NCBI RefSeq assembly: GCF_000753795.1 | Contig: NZ_JPEO01000003.1 | Span: 62,001 to 126,000 of the forward strand | DNA length: 64,000 nt | Direction: 5' to 3' | Source of the DNA: Shewanella mangrovi | GTDB taxonomy: Bacteria; Pseudomonadota; Gammaproteobacteria; Enterobacterales; Shewanellaceae | Shown here: positions 40,875 to 49,275 of the stretch, piece by piece | Position numbering within the stretch: the stretch's first letter is position 1 | Layout of the letters: every line of letters starts with the position of its first letter | Made by a program: the position numbers and the translations under genes | Notes under the pieces: model-generated | What the model was told of the DNA's origin: nothing | Seen by the model: only the letters and a program-made list of their open reading frames with translations | The model's database searches: none

Positions 40875-41894
40875 ATGCGAACAGTTTTCATTTCTGCTAT
40901 CGCCGTTTGTAGCTTAATTGCTGCGTTGCCAAGTGAGGCAGCTGAGGTAAATACCTACCAAGTCACTAGCGCTGAAGCCCCCTCTTATCTCGTACTAGAT
41001 GGCACGATTGAAGCAGTAAAATCTGCCACAGTGTCAGCACAGACCTCAGGCCGAATTGTTAAACTTAACTATGATGTTAATGACTTTGTGCCTGCTGGTG
41101 CTTCTTTACTTGAAATCACCAGTAAAGAACAAGGCGCTGAACTCGCGGCGGCTGAAGCCAGCTATGCGCGCGCTAAGGCACTTGACGTTGAGGCGCAGCA
41201 GACGCTCACGCGCTATCAGGCATTATTTCCGCAGGGCGCCATTTCTAAAGGCGCGATGGATCAGGCAATTGCCAACGCTAAGTCATCGCAACAAGCTGCA
41301 ACTGCCGCATTAGCCCAGGTCACCAAGGCGCGGGAAAACCTCAAATACACGATTGTCGCGGCGCCTTATGCTGGCGTCATGACCGCCCGCCATGTTGAAG
41401 AAGGCGAAACGGTAACCCTAGGTCAGCCGTTGTTGTCAGGGTATGCCACCGACAAAATGCGCGTGGTGGTGCAAGTCCCACAACAATATCGCCAAGCGTT
41501 AGTTGACGCTGGTGCAGTTGATGTCACACTCGCCGACGGACGTCAATTTACCATTGATAAGCCACAAATTTTCGGCTTTACCGATACGCAAAGCCACGCT
41601 TACAAAGTGCGCTTACCACTACCCGAAAATACGCCAGCCTTACTTCCTGGCAGCTGGGTAAAAGCCCGCTTTGCCGTCAGTCAACGACCACTGGTGCAAA
41701 TTCCAACGAGCGCCCTGTACAGCGTTAACGAACTTACAGGTGTGTATCTCAAAGTGAACGATAGCTTCGTGCTGCAGCAGGTGCGCATTGGTGAGAACAT
41801 CAATGGCAAAGTGGAAGTGCTCGCTGGCTTGCAAAACGGTGATGTCATCGCCAACAACGCCTATCAAGTGTTGATGCAACATTCAGCTAAGTAA
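40875..41894 (+). CDS. RND efflux periplasmic adaptor (membrane fusion protein)
   Basis: HlyD/AcrA-type adaptor of 339 residues linking an RND pump to an outer-membrane channel. Signal peptide ends near LPSEAAE; no lipobox Cys. Order: first half of the lipoyl/barrel-sandwich domain (VSAQTSGRIVKLNYDVNDFV with PAG), a helical hairpin (about 80-135), second half (IVAAPYAGVMTARHVEEGET), then beta-barrel and membrane-proximal domains. The short hairpin points to a small member of the family. First gene of a four-gene operon with pump, DUF2892 protein and rhodanese. No outer-membrane factor gene is present, so it probably uses a shared TolC. Confidence 0.9.
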   Translation: MRTVFISAIAVCSLIAALPSEAAEVNTYQVTSAEAPSYLVLDGTIEAVKSATVSAQTSGRIVKLNYDVNDFVPAGASLLEITSKEQGAELAAAEASYARAKALDVEAQQTLTRYQALFPQGAISKGAMDQAIANAKSSQQAATAALAQVTKARENLKYTIVAAPYAGVMTARHVEEGETVTLGQPLLSGYATDKMRVVVQVPQQYRQALVDAGAVDVTLADGRQFTIDKPQIFGFTDTQSHAYKVRLPLPENTPALLPGSWVKARFAVSQRPLVQIPTSALYSVNELTGVYLKVNDSFVLQQVRIGENINGKVEVLAGLQNGDVIANNAYQVLMQHSAK

Positions 41895-41906
41895 GTAGGA
41901 TGCAAG

Positions 41907-44900
41907 ATGACTGAAGCACACAACAACATGGGCATTTCCGGTAAAATTGCGGCGAAATTCCAAAACAGCGCTATCACCCCCTTGTTAGCATTGCTTGGCT
42001 TACTGCTTGGCATTTTCGCCATTATGATCACGCCCAAAGAGGAAGAACCGCAAATTGATGTAACGTTTGCGGATGTCTACATTCCCTTCCCCGGCGCGAA
42101 ACCCTCAGAGGTTGAACAACTTGTAACCTTGCCCGCGGAAGAAGTCATTTCACAGATTAAAGGCATCGACACCCTCTACTCATTTTCACAGCCCAACGGC
42201 GCGTTGATCATTGTGATATTCGAGGTGGGCGTGCCGCGCAATGAAGCGATTGTTAAACTCTACAATCAGATCTATTCCAATCTTGATAGACTGCCAAGCG
42301 CTGCCGGTGTCGGGCAACCATCGATTAAACCTATGGGTATCGATGATGTACCAATTGTCAGCCTGACGCTGTGGTCTGAAGATCCCGCTATTTCTGCGCA
42401 GCAACTTACCCATGTTGCCAATGGCTTAGAAACCGAATTAAAGCGGATCCCCGGCACACGCGAAGTTACCACGGTTGCGCCACACGAGCTGGTGCTCAAT
42501 GTGCGCATTGATCCACAGCGGATGAATCATTACGGCGTCAGCTACGACAAAATTCGCAATGCGCTCAGTGCCAACAATGCCGTGTCTATGCCAGTATCCT
42601 TAGTGCAAAACAATCAAGAAATTAAGGTTCAAGCGGGACAGTTTTTACAGTCGATTGATGATGTAAAAAATTTAGTGGTGGCCGTCAATAACGACGATGT
42701 TGGCCAGCCAGCACCGGTATATTTGTCGGATATCGCCGATATTACGCTCAAAGCGGATATTCCTACCGCTAGCGCATGGCATTACCACACCAGTAAAGAA
42801 CAGCTCAATCCAGGCGACGCCGCACATGGTGCACAAACGCCTGCGGCAGGGGTGTTCCCTGCGGTGACCATATCACTCGGCAAAAAGCCCGGTGAAAATG
42901 CAGTGGATGTTGCCGATGCTGTGCTTGCCAAAGTCGCCCAAGTACGTAATGTGATTATTCCTGAAAAGGTCAACATTACGGTATCGCGTAACTATGGGGT
43001 TACCGCGGCAGATAAGTCCAATACGCTTATTTTCAAACTGATTTTCGCCACCACTGCGGTAGTGATTCTGGTACTGCTCACCATGGGGCTACGTGAAGCC
43101 ATTGTGGTCGGTGTGGCAATTGGTATTACGCTGGCCATTACCCTATTCGCTTCATGGGCCTATGGTTTTACCCTTAACCGGGTGAGCTTGTTCGCTTTGA
43201 TCTTCTCCATCGGTATTCTGGTCGATGATGCCATTGTGGTAGTGGAAAACATTCACCGCCATATGGCGATGGGCAAACGTTCCTTCAGTGAGCTTATCCC
43301 AGTTGCAGTAGATGAAGTGGGTGGCCCCACAATTTTGGCGACATTCACTGTTATTGCTGCCTTGCTGCCAATGGCGTTTGTCAGCGGCTTGATGGGCCCC
43401 TATATGAGCCCAATCCCGATTAATGCCAGCATGGGCATGGTGATTTCGCTGGCAGTGGCGTTTGTTGTCACTCCGTGGCTAAGCCGCAAACTGCTGAAGT
43501 CTCACCAGGCCAAGAAATCTGACGACGAAACGGCCAATACTGACTCAGCCTCACCGATGCTGCTAAGACTGTTTAATCGTTTGATTAAGCCATTTTTGGA
43601 AAGTCGTAAGGCTCGCATCGGGCTGGCGGCGGGCGTGGCATTGCTTATCGCAATGGCGGTCGCACTGCCGATTGGGCAGCTAGTGGTGCTGAAAATGTTG
43701 CCATTTGACAACAAATCCGAGTTTCAGGTGATTGTTGATATGCCTGAAGGCACCCCCGTTGAACAGACGGAAAAAGTGTTGAAACACTTGTCAAACTATC
43801 TTGCTACCGTGCCGGAAGTGCGCAATATGCAGCTCTATGCCGGGACTCATGCCCCAATCAACTTTAACGGGTTGGTGCGTCACTACTTTATGCGCAGCAC
43901 GCAAGAAGCTGGTGACATACAAGTGAATTTAGTCGATAAGCATCACCGAGATCGCGATAGCCACAACATCTCGCTGGCAGTACGCGGTCCACTGCAGCAA
44001 ATTGCGGACCAGTATCAGGCCAATGTCAAAGTGGTCGAAGTACCGCCCGGCCCGCCCGTCTGGTCACCGATAGTGGCAGAAGTTTATGGCCCCAGTGAGT
44101 CGATTCGTGAACAGGCGGCTAACGACCTGATGCAGCTATTCCATCAAACTCAGGATGTGGTGGATATCGACATCTATTTGCCCGCCGCCCAGCAAAAATG
44201 GCAAGTGAATATTGATCGTAGCAAGGCCAGTCTGTTGGGCGTGCCGTATGCCAATATTGTCGATTTAATTGCCACCTCAGTGGGGGGGAATGATGTCAAT
44301 GTACTGCATAAACCGATGCAGAAATATCCCGTCCCCATCCGCCTTGAGCTGGATGATGCGAACAAGTTAGATCTGACACAGTTGATGACGATGAAACTCG
44401 ATAGTCAGTTTGGCGGCACAGTGCCATTATCGGAACTGGTTCGCGTGCAAAAAGGTAGCATCGACAAGCCGATTATTCATAAGAACATGATCCCGATGAT
44501 TATGGTCGTTGCCGATATGGCAGGCCCACTCGACAGCCCGTTATATGGCATGTTTGAGATGGCGGCCGACATAGATGCCCCCAAAGGCCTCGGCTTTGAA
44601 CAAAACTACATCCATCAGCCCGATGGCTTAGATGCCGTCAGCGTATTGTGGGATGGTGAGTGGAAGATTACCTATGAAACCTTCCGCGACATGGGCATCG
44701 CCTATGGTGTCGGCATGATTGCTATCTATCTGCTGGTAGTGGCGCATTTCCGTTCTTACTTGGTGCCATTGATCATTATGGCGCCGATTCCGCTGACCAT
44801 TATCGGTGTAATGCCGGGCCATGCGCTCCTTGGCGCGCAGTTTACTGCTACATCGATGATCGGCATGATCGCGCTTGCCGGAATTATCGTGCGAAATTCA

Positions 44901-45197
44901 ATATTGTTGGTGGATTTTATTAACCAAGAAACGGCCGCGGGAATGCCGTTTGAACAAGCGGTTATTCACTCAGGGGCGGTCAGGGCAAAACCTATCATGC
45001 TTACCGCTTTAGCGGCGATGATTGGAGCGCTGTTTATTCTCGACGACCCAATATTTAACGGGCTTGCCATTAGTCTTATCTTCGGGATTTTTATCTCGAC
45101 GCTGCTAACCTTAGTGGTAATTCCGGTGTTGTATTACGCCTTTATGCGCAAACGCATGGAAGGCACAACGTCACCACAAGTGACTACAGGAGCCTAA
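41907..45197 (+). CDS. RND efflux pump, inner-membrane permease
   Basis: Large RND transporter of 1096 residues with 12 transmembrane helices and two big periplasmic loops. TM1 is followed by PKEEEPQIDVTFADVYIPFP (PxEExPxI motif); TM4 carries LVDDAIVVVENIHRHMAMGK with the Asp pair of the proton relay; the second half has SMIGMIALAGIIVRNSILLV near TM10-11. It is not of the classical AcrB drug type in the porter-domain wording; PEEEPQI is more typical of a distinct HAE-1-related branch common in marine gammaproteobacteria. Substrate unknown. AGGA lies upstream of the ATG, 12 bp after the adaptor. The downstream DUF2892 and rhodanese genes suggest a sulfur-linked substrate, which is inference. 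Confidence 0.9.
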   Translation: MTEAHNNMGISGKIAAKFQNSAITPLLALLGLLLGIFAIMITPKEEEPQIDVTFADVYIPFPGAKPSEVEQLVTLPAEEVISQIKGIDTLYSFSQPNGALIIVIFEVGVPRNEAIVKLYNQIYSNLDRLPSAAGVGQPSIKPMGIDDVPIVSLTLWSEDPAISAQQLTHVANGLETELKRIPGTREVTTVAPHELVLNVRIDPQRMNHYGVSYDKIRNALSANNAVSMPVSLVQNNQEIKVQAGQFLQSIDDVKNLVVAVNNDDVGQPAPVYLSDIADITLKADIPTASAWHYHTSKEQLNPGDAAHGAQTPAAGVFPAVTISLGKKPGENAVDVADAVLAKVAQVRNVIIPEKVNITVSRNYGVTAADKSNTLIFKLIFATTAVVILVLLTMGLREAIVVGVAIGITLAITLFASWAYGFTLNRVSLFALIFSIGILVDDAIVVVENIHRHMAMGKRSFSELIPVAVDEVGGPTILATFTVIAALLPMAFVSGLMGPYMSPIPINASMGMVISLAVAFVVTPWLSRKLLKSHQAKKSDDETANTDSASPMLLRLFNRLIKPFLESRKARIGLAAGVALLIAMAVALPIGQLVVLKMLPFDNKSEFQVIVDMPEGTPVEQTEKVLKHLSNYLATVPEVRNMQLYAGTHAPINFNGLVRHYFMRSTQEAGDIQVNLVDKHHRDRDSHNISLAVRGPLQQIADQYQANVKVVEVPPGPPVWSPIVAEVYGPSESIREQAANDLMQLFHQTQDVVDIDIYLPAAQQKWQVNIDRSKASLLGVPYANIVDLIATSVGGNDVNVLHKPMQKYPVPIRLELDDANKLDLTQLMTMKLDSQFGGTVPLSELVRVQKGSIDKPIIHKNMIPMIMVVADMAGPLDSPLYGMFEMAADIDAPKGLGFEQNYIHQPDGLDAVSVLWDGEWKITYETFRDMGIAYGVGMIAIYLLVVAHFRSYLVPLIIMAPIPLTIIGVMPGHALLGAQFTATSMIGMIALAGIIVRNSILLVDFINQETAAGMPFEQAVIHSGAVRAKPIMLTALAAMIGALFILDDPIFNGLAISLIFGIFISTLLTLVVIPVLYYAFMRKRMEGTTSPQVTTGA

Positions 45198-45199
45198 TC

Positions 45200-45436
45200 A
45201 TGTCTAAACCTATGTCTGTTGAACGTGGCACCATGGCCTTCGCCGGTTTCATGGTATTAGTGTCAGTGCTACTCACCGCCACCGTGCACCATAATTTTTT
45301 TTGGTTGACGGTCTTTGTCGGCGCCAATTTATTACAAAGTTCATTCACTCGCTTCTGCCCCGCTAGCATGTTACTGCATAAATTGGGGATGAAAACCGAA
45401 GCTGAATTAACCGAACAAGCATTGGGGCAGAAATGA
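45200..45436 (+). CDS. DUF2892 membrane protein (YgaP transmembrane-domain-like)
   Basis: 78 residues with two helices (MAFAGFMVLVSVLLTATV and FFWLTVFVGANLLQSSFT) and the family motif RFCPASMLLHKLGM, including the conserved Cys. This is the same two-helix module that is fused to the rhodanese domain in E. coli YgaP; here it is a separate gene. It starts 3 bp after the RND pump stop and overlaps the rhodanese start by 4 bp, so it is firmly in the operon. Function is unknown; it may help membrane handling of sulfur species. Confidence 0.85.
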   Translation: MSKPMSVERGTMAFAGFMVLVSVLLTATVHHNFFWLTVFVGANLLQSSFTRFCPASMLLHKLGMKTEAELTEQALGQK

Positions 45437-45825
45437 TGCGCACCACGTTGTATCGCACCCTGTATGCTATCGGTTTGGCCTCACTGCTGCTTGGCTGGCA
45501 GCTACCCGCCTTAGCCAAGAGTGATATTACCCCTGCCGCTGCAGTGAAATTGGTCAACCACGGCGCCATGTTAATTGATGTGCGCACAGTGGCTGAATTC
45601 AATGACGGTCATATCATCGGGGCACAAAATATGGAGTATCAAACCATAGTGCAGCAACTGGCTACATTGGATGTAGCGAAAGCACACCCAATCGTCTTGT
45701 ATTGTCGCAGTGGCCGCCGAGCCAGTATTGCGCAGCAAGCTCTGCAGCAAGCAGGCTACAGCGCCGTAGCTAATGCAGGCGGCTATGGCGAGCTCAAAGC
45801 CCCTTTTGCAGCCAAAACAAAATAG
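45433..45825 (+). CDS. exported rhodanese-like sulfurtransferase
   Basis: 130 residues: signal peptide (LASLLLGWQLPALA), then one rhodanese domain with LIDVRTVAEFNDGHIIGAQN and the active-site loop CRSGRR (Cys near residue 92). The domain would act in the periplasm, transferring sulfane sulfur. Overlaps the DUF2892 gene by ATGA. Together with it the gene forms a split YgaP. Last gene of the RND operon; an inverted repeat follows at 45837-45870. Confidence 0.88.
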   Translation: MMRTTLYRTLYAIGLASLLLGWQLPALAKSDITPAAAVKLVNHGAMLIDVRTVAEFNDGHIIGAQNMEYQTIVQQLATLDVAKAHPIVLYCRSGRRASIAQQALQQAGYSAVANAGGYGELKAPFAAKTK

Positions 45826-45836
45826 CAACTCTGACG

Positions 45837-45870
45837 TTAACGGCGGATTGTGTTAGTATGCCGCCGTTAA
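45837..45870. repeat. perfect 10-bp inverted repeat around a promoter-like element
   Basis: TTAACGGCGG and CCGCCGTTAA flank a 14-nt spacer with GTTAGTAT, which resembles an extended -10. It lies 11 bp after the rhodanese stop and 14 bp before the VF530 start. It could be a stem-loop ending the operon, or a repressor site over the VF530 promoter. Confidence 0.55.
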
Positions 45871-45884
45871 TTCTTGGAGTCTTT

Positions 45885-46238
45885 ATGTCATCAGCTCAAT
45901 CTCATCCGAACGATCCGCTACACGGTGTCACTCTTGAAGCTATATTGCGCCATCTGGAGCAGCAATATGGGTTTGATGGTCTGGCAGACAGAATTAAAGT
46001 GAATTGCTTTAGCAATGACCCAAGTATCAAATCTTGTTTGAAATTTTTCCGTAAAACCCCTTGGGCGCGGGAAAAGTTAGAACGCCTCTATATCAAGTCC
46101 ATAGGCGAAAAGATGCCAGACCATCTCAAAACTGTGGCTGCACGTAAAACACCGCCGATGATGCCAAAAGCCGATAAGCCCGCCGCCACAGGCAGTGGTG
46201 AAAATAGTGCGATTTGGGGTGGCAACAATAAGAAATAG
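45885..46238 (+). CDS. VF530/DUF2132 family DNA-binding-like protein
   Basis: 117 residues. The N-terminal 70 residues match the VF530 family (DUF2132): PLHGVTLEAILRHLEQQYGF, LADRIKVNCFSNDPSIKSC and LKFFRKTPWAREKLERLYI. The family fold resembles SAP-like or HTH helices and is thought to bind DNA; no function is proven. The remaining tail is Lys/Pro/Ala-rich and probably disordered. Start at 45885 with GGAG 5 nt upstream; a longer frame from 45858 would begin inside the inverted repeat. Confidence 0.85.
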   Translation: MSSAQSHPNDPLHGVTLEAILRHLEQQYGFDGLADRIKVNCFSNDPSIKSCLKFFRKTPWAREKLERLYIKSIGEKMPDHLKTVAARKTPPMMPKADKPAATGSGENSAIWGGNNKK

Positions 46239-46416
46239 CCCGCATAACGCGTTGAAAATTGTCACAGGTTAACAGCGATAAGTCGGCAAAGGATGAATAC
46301 AAACGTGCATCATTGCATACCGAGTTAATGCCGTTGCCGTAGCCGCCGACGTTGCTCCAGAAACAATATGAAAAACCGCTGTTCACCTATTTAAGCAACC
46401 ATCAGACACTCAGCCG

Positions 46417-46773
46417 TCATGCCGCTTCGACAATGAACGTCACATTGTTTGGCAGTTTATCTACTAGAGGCAGATGTTCCTTCGCAATATGGGCAATCGG
46501 CATAATATCGTCGTATGAAGCGGATTGTTCTTCACCGGCAAATAACACCGCAAACCATCCCCCGGCTAAGCTAATATCACCATTTTTCCAGCCATATTGC
46601 TTTTCACTGGCATCATACTGCCCTTCTGTTGCCGTACAGCAATAATCAAATGTAGAACGATAACCTGACGTTTCAAACGGCAAGCGTGTTTTAAAATCTA
46701 ATGCGGCGACGGTGTCATTTAGTGTGGCGGGGATCACCACTTCTCCAGCTCTCAAAACAATAGCCATTGGCAT
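46417..46773 (-). CDS. cyclophilin-like fold protein
   Basis: 118 residues, soluble. EVVIPATLNDTVAALDFKTR plus LPFE, then YGWKNGDISLAGGWFAVLFA and the late strand DDIMPIAHIAK fit the cyclophilin-like (DUF369/AF2241-related) family of small beta-barrels. Members lack known prolyl isomerase activity, and no reaction is assigned. A pair of Cys (YCCTAT) near residue 45 is unusual. Alone between the VF530 and methyltransferase genes. Confidence 0.65.
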   Translation of the reverse strand: MPMAIVLRAGEVVIPATLNDTVAALDFKTRLPFETSGYRSTFDYCCTATEGQYDASEKQYGWKNGDISLAGGWFAVLFAGEEQSASYDDIMPIAHIAKEHLPLVDKLPNNVTFIVEAA

Positions 46774-47049
46774 AGCCTAAACCTTCATCATGGTGTTACC
46801 AGGCCAGTAACAATAGAAAAAACTGATGATGAGGGCAATTCAAATCGTCCTTAAAGATTGCACAATAGTCCAATTCTGAGCCAAGTATTGTGTACCTACT
46901 ATGATTGAAGCCAATATCAGAGCGCTCCTCGTACGCGTAACGCCGTAACACAGAAAACTCACACGGTGACTGATATCTGCTTCGCAAATCATAGGTATTA
47001 GTTTACTATGCGCCACCCTCAAATTTCCCATGACTGCGAACCGACCACT

Positions 47050-47793
47050 ATGTCTGCCAATGCGCTATACACAGATCTTTCGGGGTACTATGACCTCATG
47101 TGTGTCGACATCGACTACCAAGCCCAGAGCCACTGCGTCCGCAGACTGCACCAAATGTTTGGCAATGGTGGCAATCGTCATCTCGATATGGCCTGTGGTA
47201 CGGGGCCTCACGTTCGCCATTTCATTGATTTCGGCTATCAAAGCCAAGGCCTAGACATCAACCAACCGATGTTGGATCTTGCGGCAAAGCGCTGCCCTGA
47301 AGCCGTATTCAGCCTGCAGGACATGAGTGAGTTTAAGGTGGATACACCGCTCGACTTGATCACCTGTTTTCTCTACTCGATTCACTACAATGCCGATCTC
47401 GACAAACTTAAACAGTGTATTGCCAACGTGTATCGGGCGCTCGCTAGCGGCGGAGTATTTTGTTTTAACCTTGTCGCCAAAGATAAGATAAATAACGCGC
47501 TATTTGTGCAGCACGGTGCCACACAAGAGGAAGATAACTTCACGTTCCGCTCCAGTTGGTATTATGCAGGGCATGGTGAGCATCAGGCGCTTAAACTCAG
47601 TATTGAAAAGCACAACAAGACGCAGACCCAGATTTGGCATGACGAGCACCGTATGGTTGCCGTCACGTTTGCCAATATTGAAACTTTGCTAGCACCTTAC
47701 TTTGAAGTGATGTTGTTTGAACACGACTACGACAAAATTCTGCCATTAGCCGAAGACGCTGGTAACGCGCTCATCGTCTGTATTAAACGCTAA
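47050..47793 (+). CDS. class I SAM-dependent methyltransferase
   Basis: 247 residues, soluble. Motif I is HLDMACGTGPHVRHFIDFGY near residue 45; the motif II acidic residue is in QGLDINQPMLDLA; LDLITCFLYSIHY is motif post-II; LASGGVFCFNLVAKDK is motif III-IV. The C-terminal part is the domain seen in small-molecule methyltransferases of this clade. Substrate unknown. The start at 47050 matches the YTDLSGYYDLM family opening; a 14-residue longer frame lacks support. A terminator shared with ribA follows. Confidence 0.85.
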   Translation: MSANALYTDLSGYYDLMCVDIDYQAQSHCVRRLHQMFGNGGNRHLDMACGTGPHVRHFIDFGYQSQGLDINQPMLDLAAKRCPEAVFSLQDMSEFKVDTPLDLITCFLYSIHYNADLDKLKQCIANVYRALASGGVFCFNLVAKDKINNALFVQHGATQEEDNFTFRSSWYYAGHGEHQALKLSIEKHNKTQTQIWHDEHRMVAVTFANIETLLAPYFEVMLFEHDYDKILPLAEDAGNALIVCIKR

Positions 47794-47821
47794 TCGCGTT
47801 ATTACAACCGCGCTCAGCCAT

Positions 47822-47847
47822 AAAAAAGGCCGCTTAAAGCGGCCTTT
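47822..47847. terminator. bidirectional terminator, methyltransferase and ribA
   Basis: AAAGGCCGCTT and AAGCGGCCTTT form the stem. The minus-strand side has the better T-run, which suits ribA, whose stop is 3 bp away. Confidence 0.88.
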
Positions 47848-47849
47848 CG

Positions 47850-48464
47850 TTAATCTTGATGTTGCTCAAAGTAGGAATCTGGGATCAAATGCCCTAATTC
47901 ATGCGACTTAGTTTTCAGATAGTTTTCGTTGTACGGATTTTTACCTACTTGCAATGGCACGCGCTCAACCACTTCTACCCCAACCTGCTGCATCGCTTTT
48001 ACTTTACGCGGGTTATTAGTCATCAAGCGCACTTTATGAACACCGATTTTTTCCAGCATCGGCGCAATCATGTCATATTTGCGCATATCTGCCGGAAACC
48101 CTAACTGCTCATTTGCTTCAACCGTATTGGCACCCTTATCTTGCAACGCATAGGCGCGCACCTTATTCAATAAACCAATGCCACGACCTTCTTGGCGCAA
48201 ATAGAGAATAAAACCACGACCTTCAGCGGCGATGTTTTGCATGGCCGTTTGTAGTTGAAAACCACAATCGCAACGCAAACTAAAGAGTGCATCGCCGGTG
48301 AGACATTCTGAATGAATGCGCCCCAGCATCGGCTCATCGGCCTGCAATTCACCAAAGGTTAACGCTACATGCTCTTTGCCTGATTCTGTATCTTCAAAAC
48401 CATGCATGGAAAAGACACCCCAAGGTGTGGGAAGTTTGGCTGTAGCAACGTATTTAATCGACAT
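47850..48464 (-). CDS. ribA: GTP cyclohydrolase II
   Basis: First committed enzyme of riboflavin synthesis: GTP to 2,5-diamino-6-ribosylamino-4(3H)-pyrimidinone 5'-phosphate, formate and pyrophosphate. 204 residues, stand-alone (no RibB fusion). Zinc ligands C54, C65 and C67 in [19 protein letters not shown] are at the E. coli positions. [20 protein letters not shown] and [10 protein letters not shown] are also canonical. AAGG lies 7 nt before the ATG. Stands 286 bp downstream of nrdG on the same strand, with a possibly structured leader between them. Confidence 0.95.
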   Translation of the reverse strand: MSIKYVATAKLPTPWGVFSMHGFEDTESGKEHVALTFGELQADEPMLGRIHSECLTGDALFSLRCDCGFQLQTAMQNIAAEGRGFILYLRQEGRGIGLLNKVRAYALQDKGANTVEANEQLGFPADMRKYDMIAPMLEKIGVHKVRLMTNNPRKVKAMQQVGVEVVERVPLQVGKNPYNENYLKTKSHELGHLIPDSYFEQHQD

Positions 48465-48543
48465 GAACTAACCTTAACGACATCTCGTGTTACCAAGCCG
48501 ATGACGATTGGCGGCACCACAAGATAAAAGCTGTTGAAACTTT

Positions 48544-48640
48544 CAGGCCTAGTGATTTTGCAGCTCGCAGGCGGCCACTAAGCAAACCTATCCCGCTTGC
48601 TAGACGGGCAAATACAGACTTTCGGTCTATTAGGCTGAGG
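48544..48640 (-). ncRNA. possible structured leader upstream of ribA
   Basis: On the minus strand this region can fold into an outer CCTA/TAGG stem enclosing two hairpins (AGAC/GTCT with a CGAAA loop at 48616-48628, and CCCG/CGGG at 48592-48608), followed by a TAGTG/CACTA stem (48550-48580). It does not contain the conserved boxes of the FMN riboswitch. It could be a leader of ribA, or the 3' tail of nrdG. Confidence 0.3.
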
Positions 48641-48750
48641 AGTATACCAATAACCCATCATGGATGAATCAGCTTTTTTTCGCAAAATTTCGATTATTTT
48701 GAACGATTAATGCCATACGTCGCACGTTTGGCGCATAAAAGCTATATAAA

Positions 48751-49227
48751 TCATATGTCATTGACGTGCAGGTAGTGGATCACTTGATTGGCTGAGCCAC
48801 GAAAGGTTAGCGATGGGTCGGCCTGAGTTTGCTCAAACTTGCCATCCACCAGTACATCGATCAAGGGTAAAAGCGCTTGCTGCTCGCCGCTGAGCTCATC
48901 GAGCGTATAACCGGTCCATAACCAAATATCCTTACCGGGTGCCTCAGCTTTAATGCGTTCAAGGAGCTGCTTAACTGCGGCAAGATTACCGGGAAAGAAG
49001 GGATCGCCCCCCGATAGCGACAAACCACGGCGCTTGATACGGGTATCGGTTAAATCGGCGATAATCTGATCTTCCATCTGCTTATCAAAAAGATGACCAG
49101 AGCGAGGATCCCACGTTGACTGGTTATAACAACCACGACATTGATGACTACATCCCGCCACAAACAATGTTGCGCGAGTGCCCGGTCCATTAATCACATC
49201 CACCGGATAATACTGATGATAATTCAT
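48751..49227 (-). CDS. nrdG: anaerobic ribonucleotide reductase activating enzyme
   Basis: Radical-SAM activase of 158 residues that makes the glycyl radical on NrdD. The [4Fe-4S] ligands C26, C30 and C33 in AGCSHQCRGCYN match E. coli numbering; LSLSGGDPFFPGNL and IWLWTGYTLDEL are conserved SAM-binding parts. GGAG is 6 nt before the ATG. It lies 48 bp after nrdD, in the same operon. Confidence 0.95.
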   Translation of the reverse strand: MNYHQYYPVDVINGPGTRATLFVAGCSHQCRGCYNQSTWDPRSGHLFDKQMEDQIIADLTDTRIKRRGLSLSGGDPFFPGNLAAVKQLLERIKAEAPGKDIWLWTGYTLDELSGEQQALLPLIDVLVDGKFEQTQADPSLTFRGSANQVIHYLHVNDI

Positions 49228-49275
49228 GCTGTGCTCCGAGAAATAAGGGGCACATAACGTGCCCCAACATCTGAA

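Noticed and set aside
48465-48750. FMN riboswitch upstream of ribA
   Set aside because: None of the conserved FMN-element boxes is present on either strand; only unspecific stems remain.
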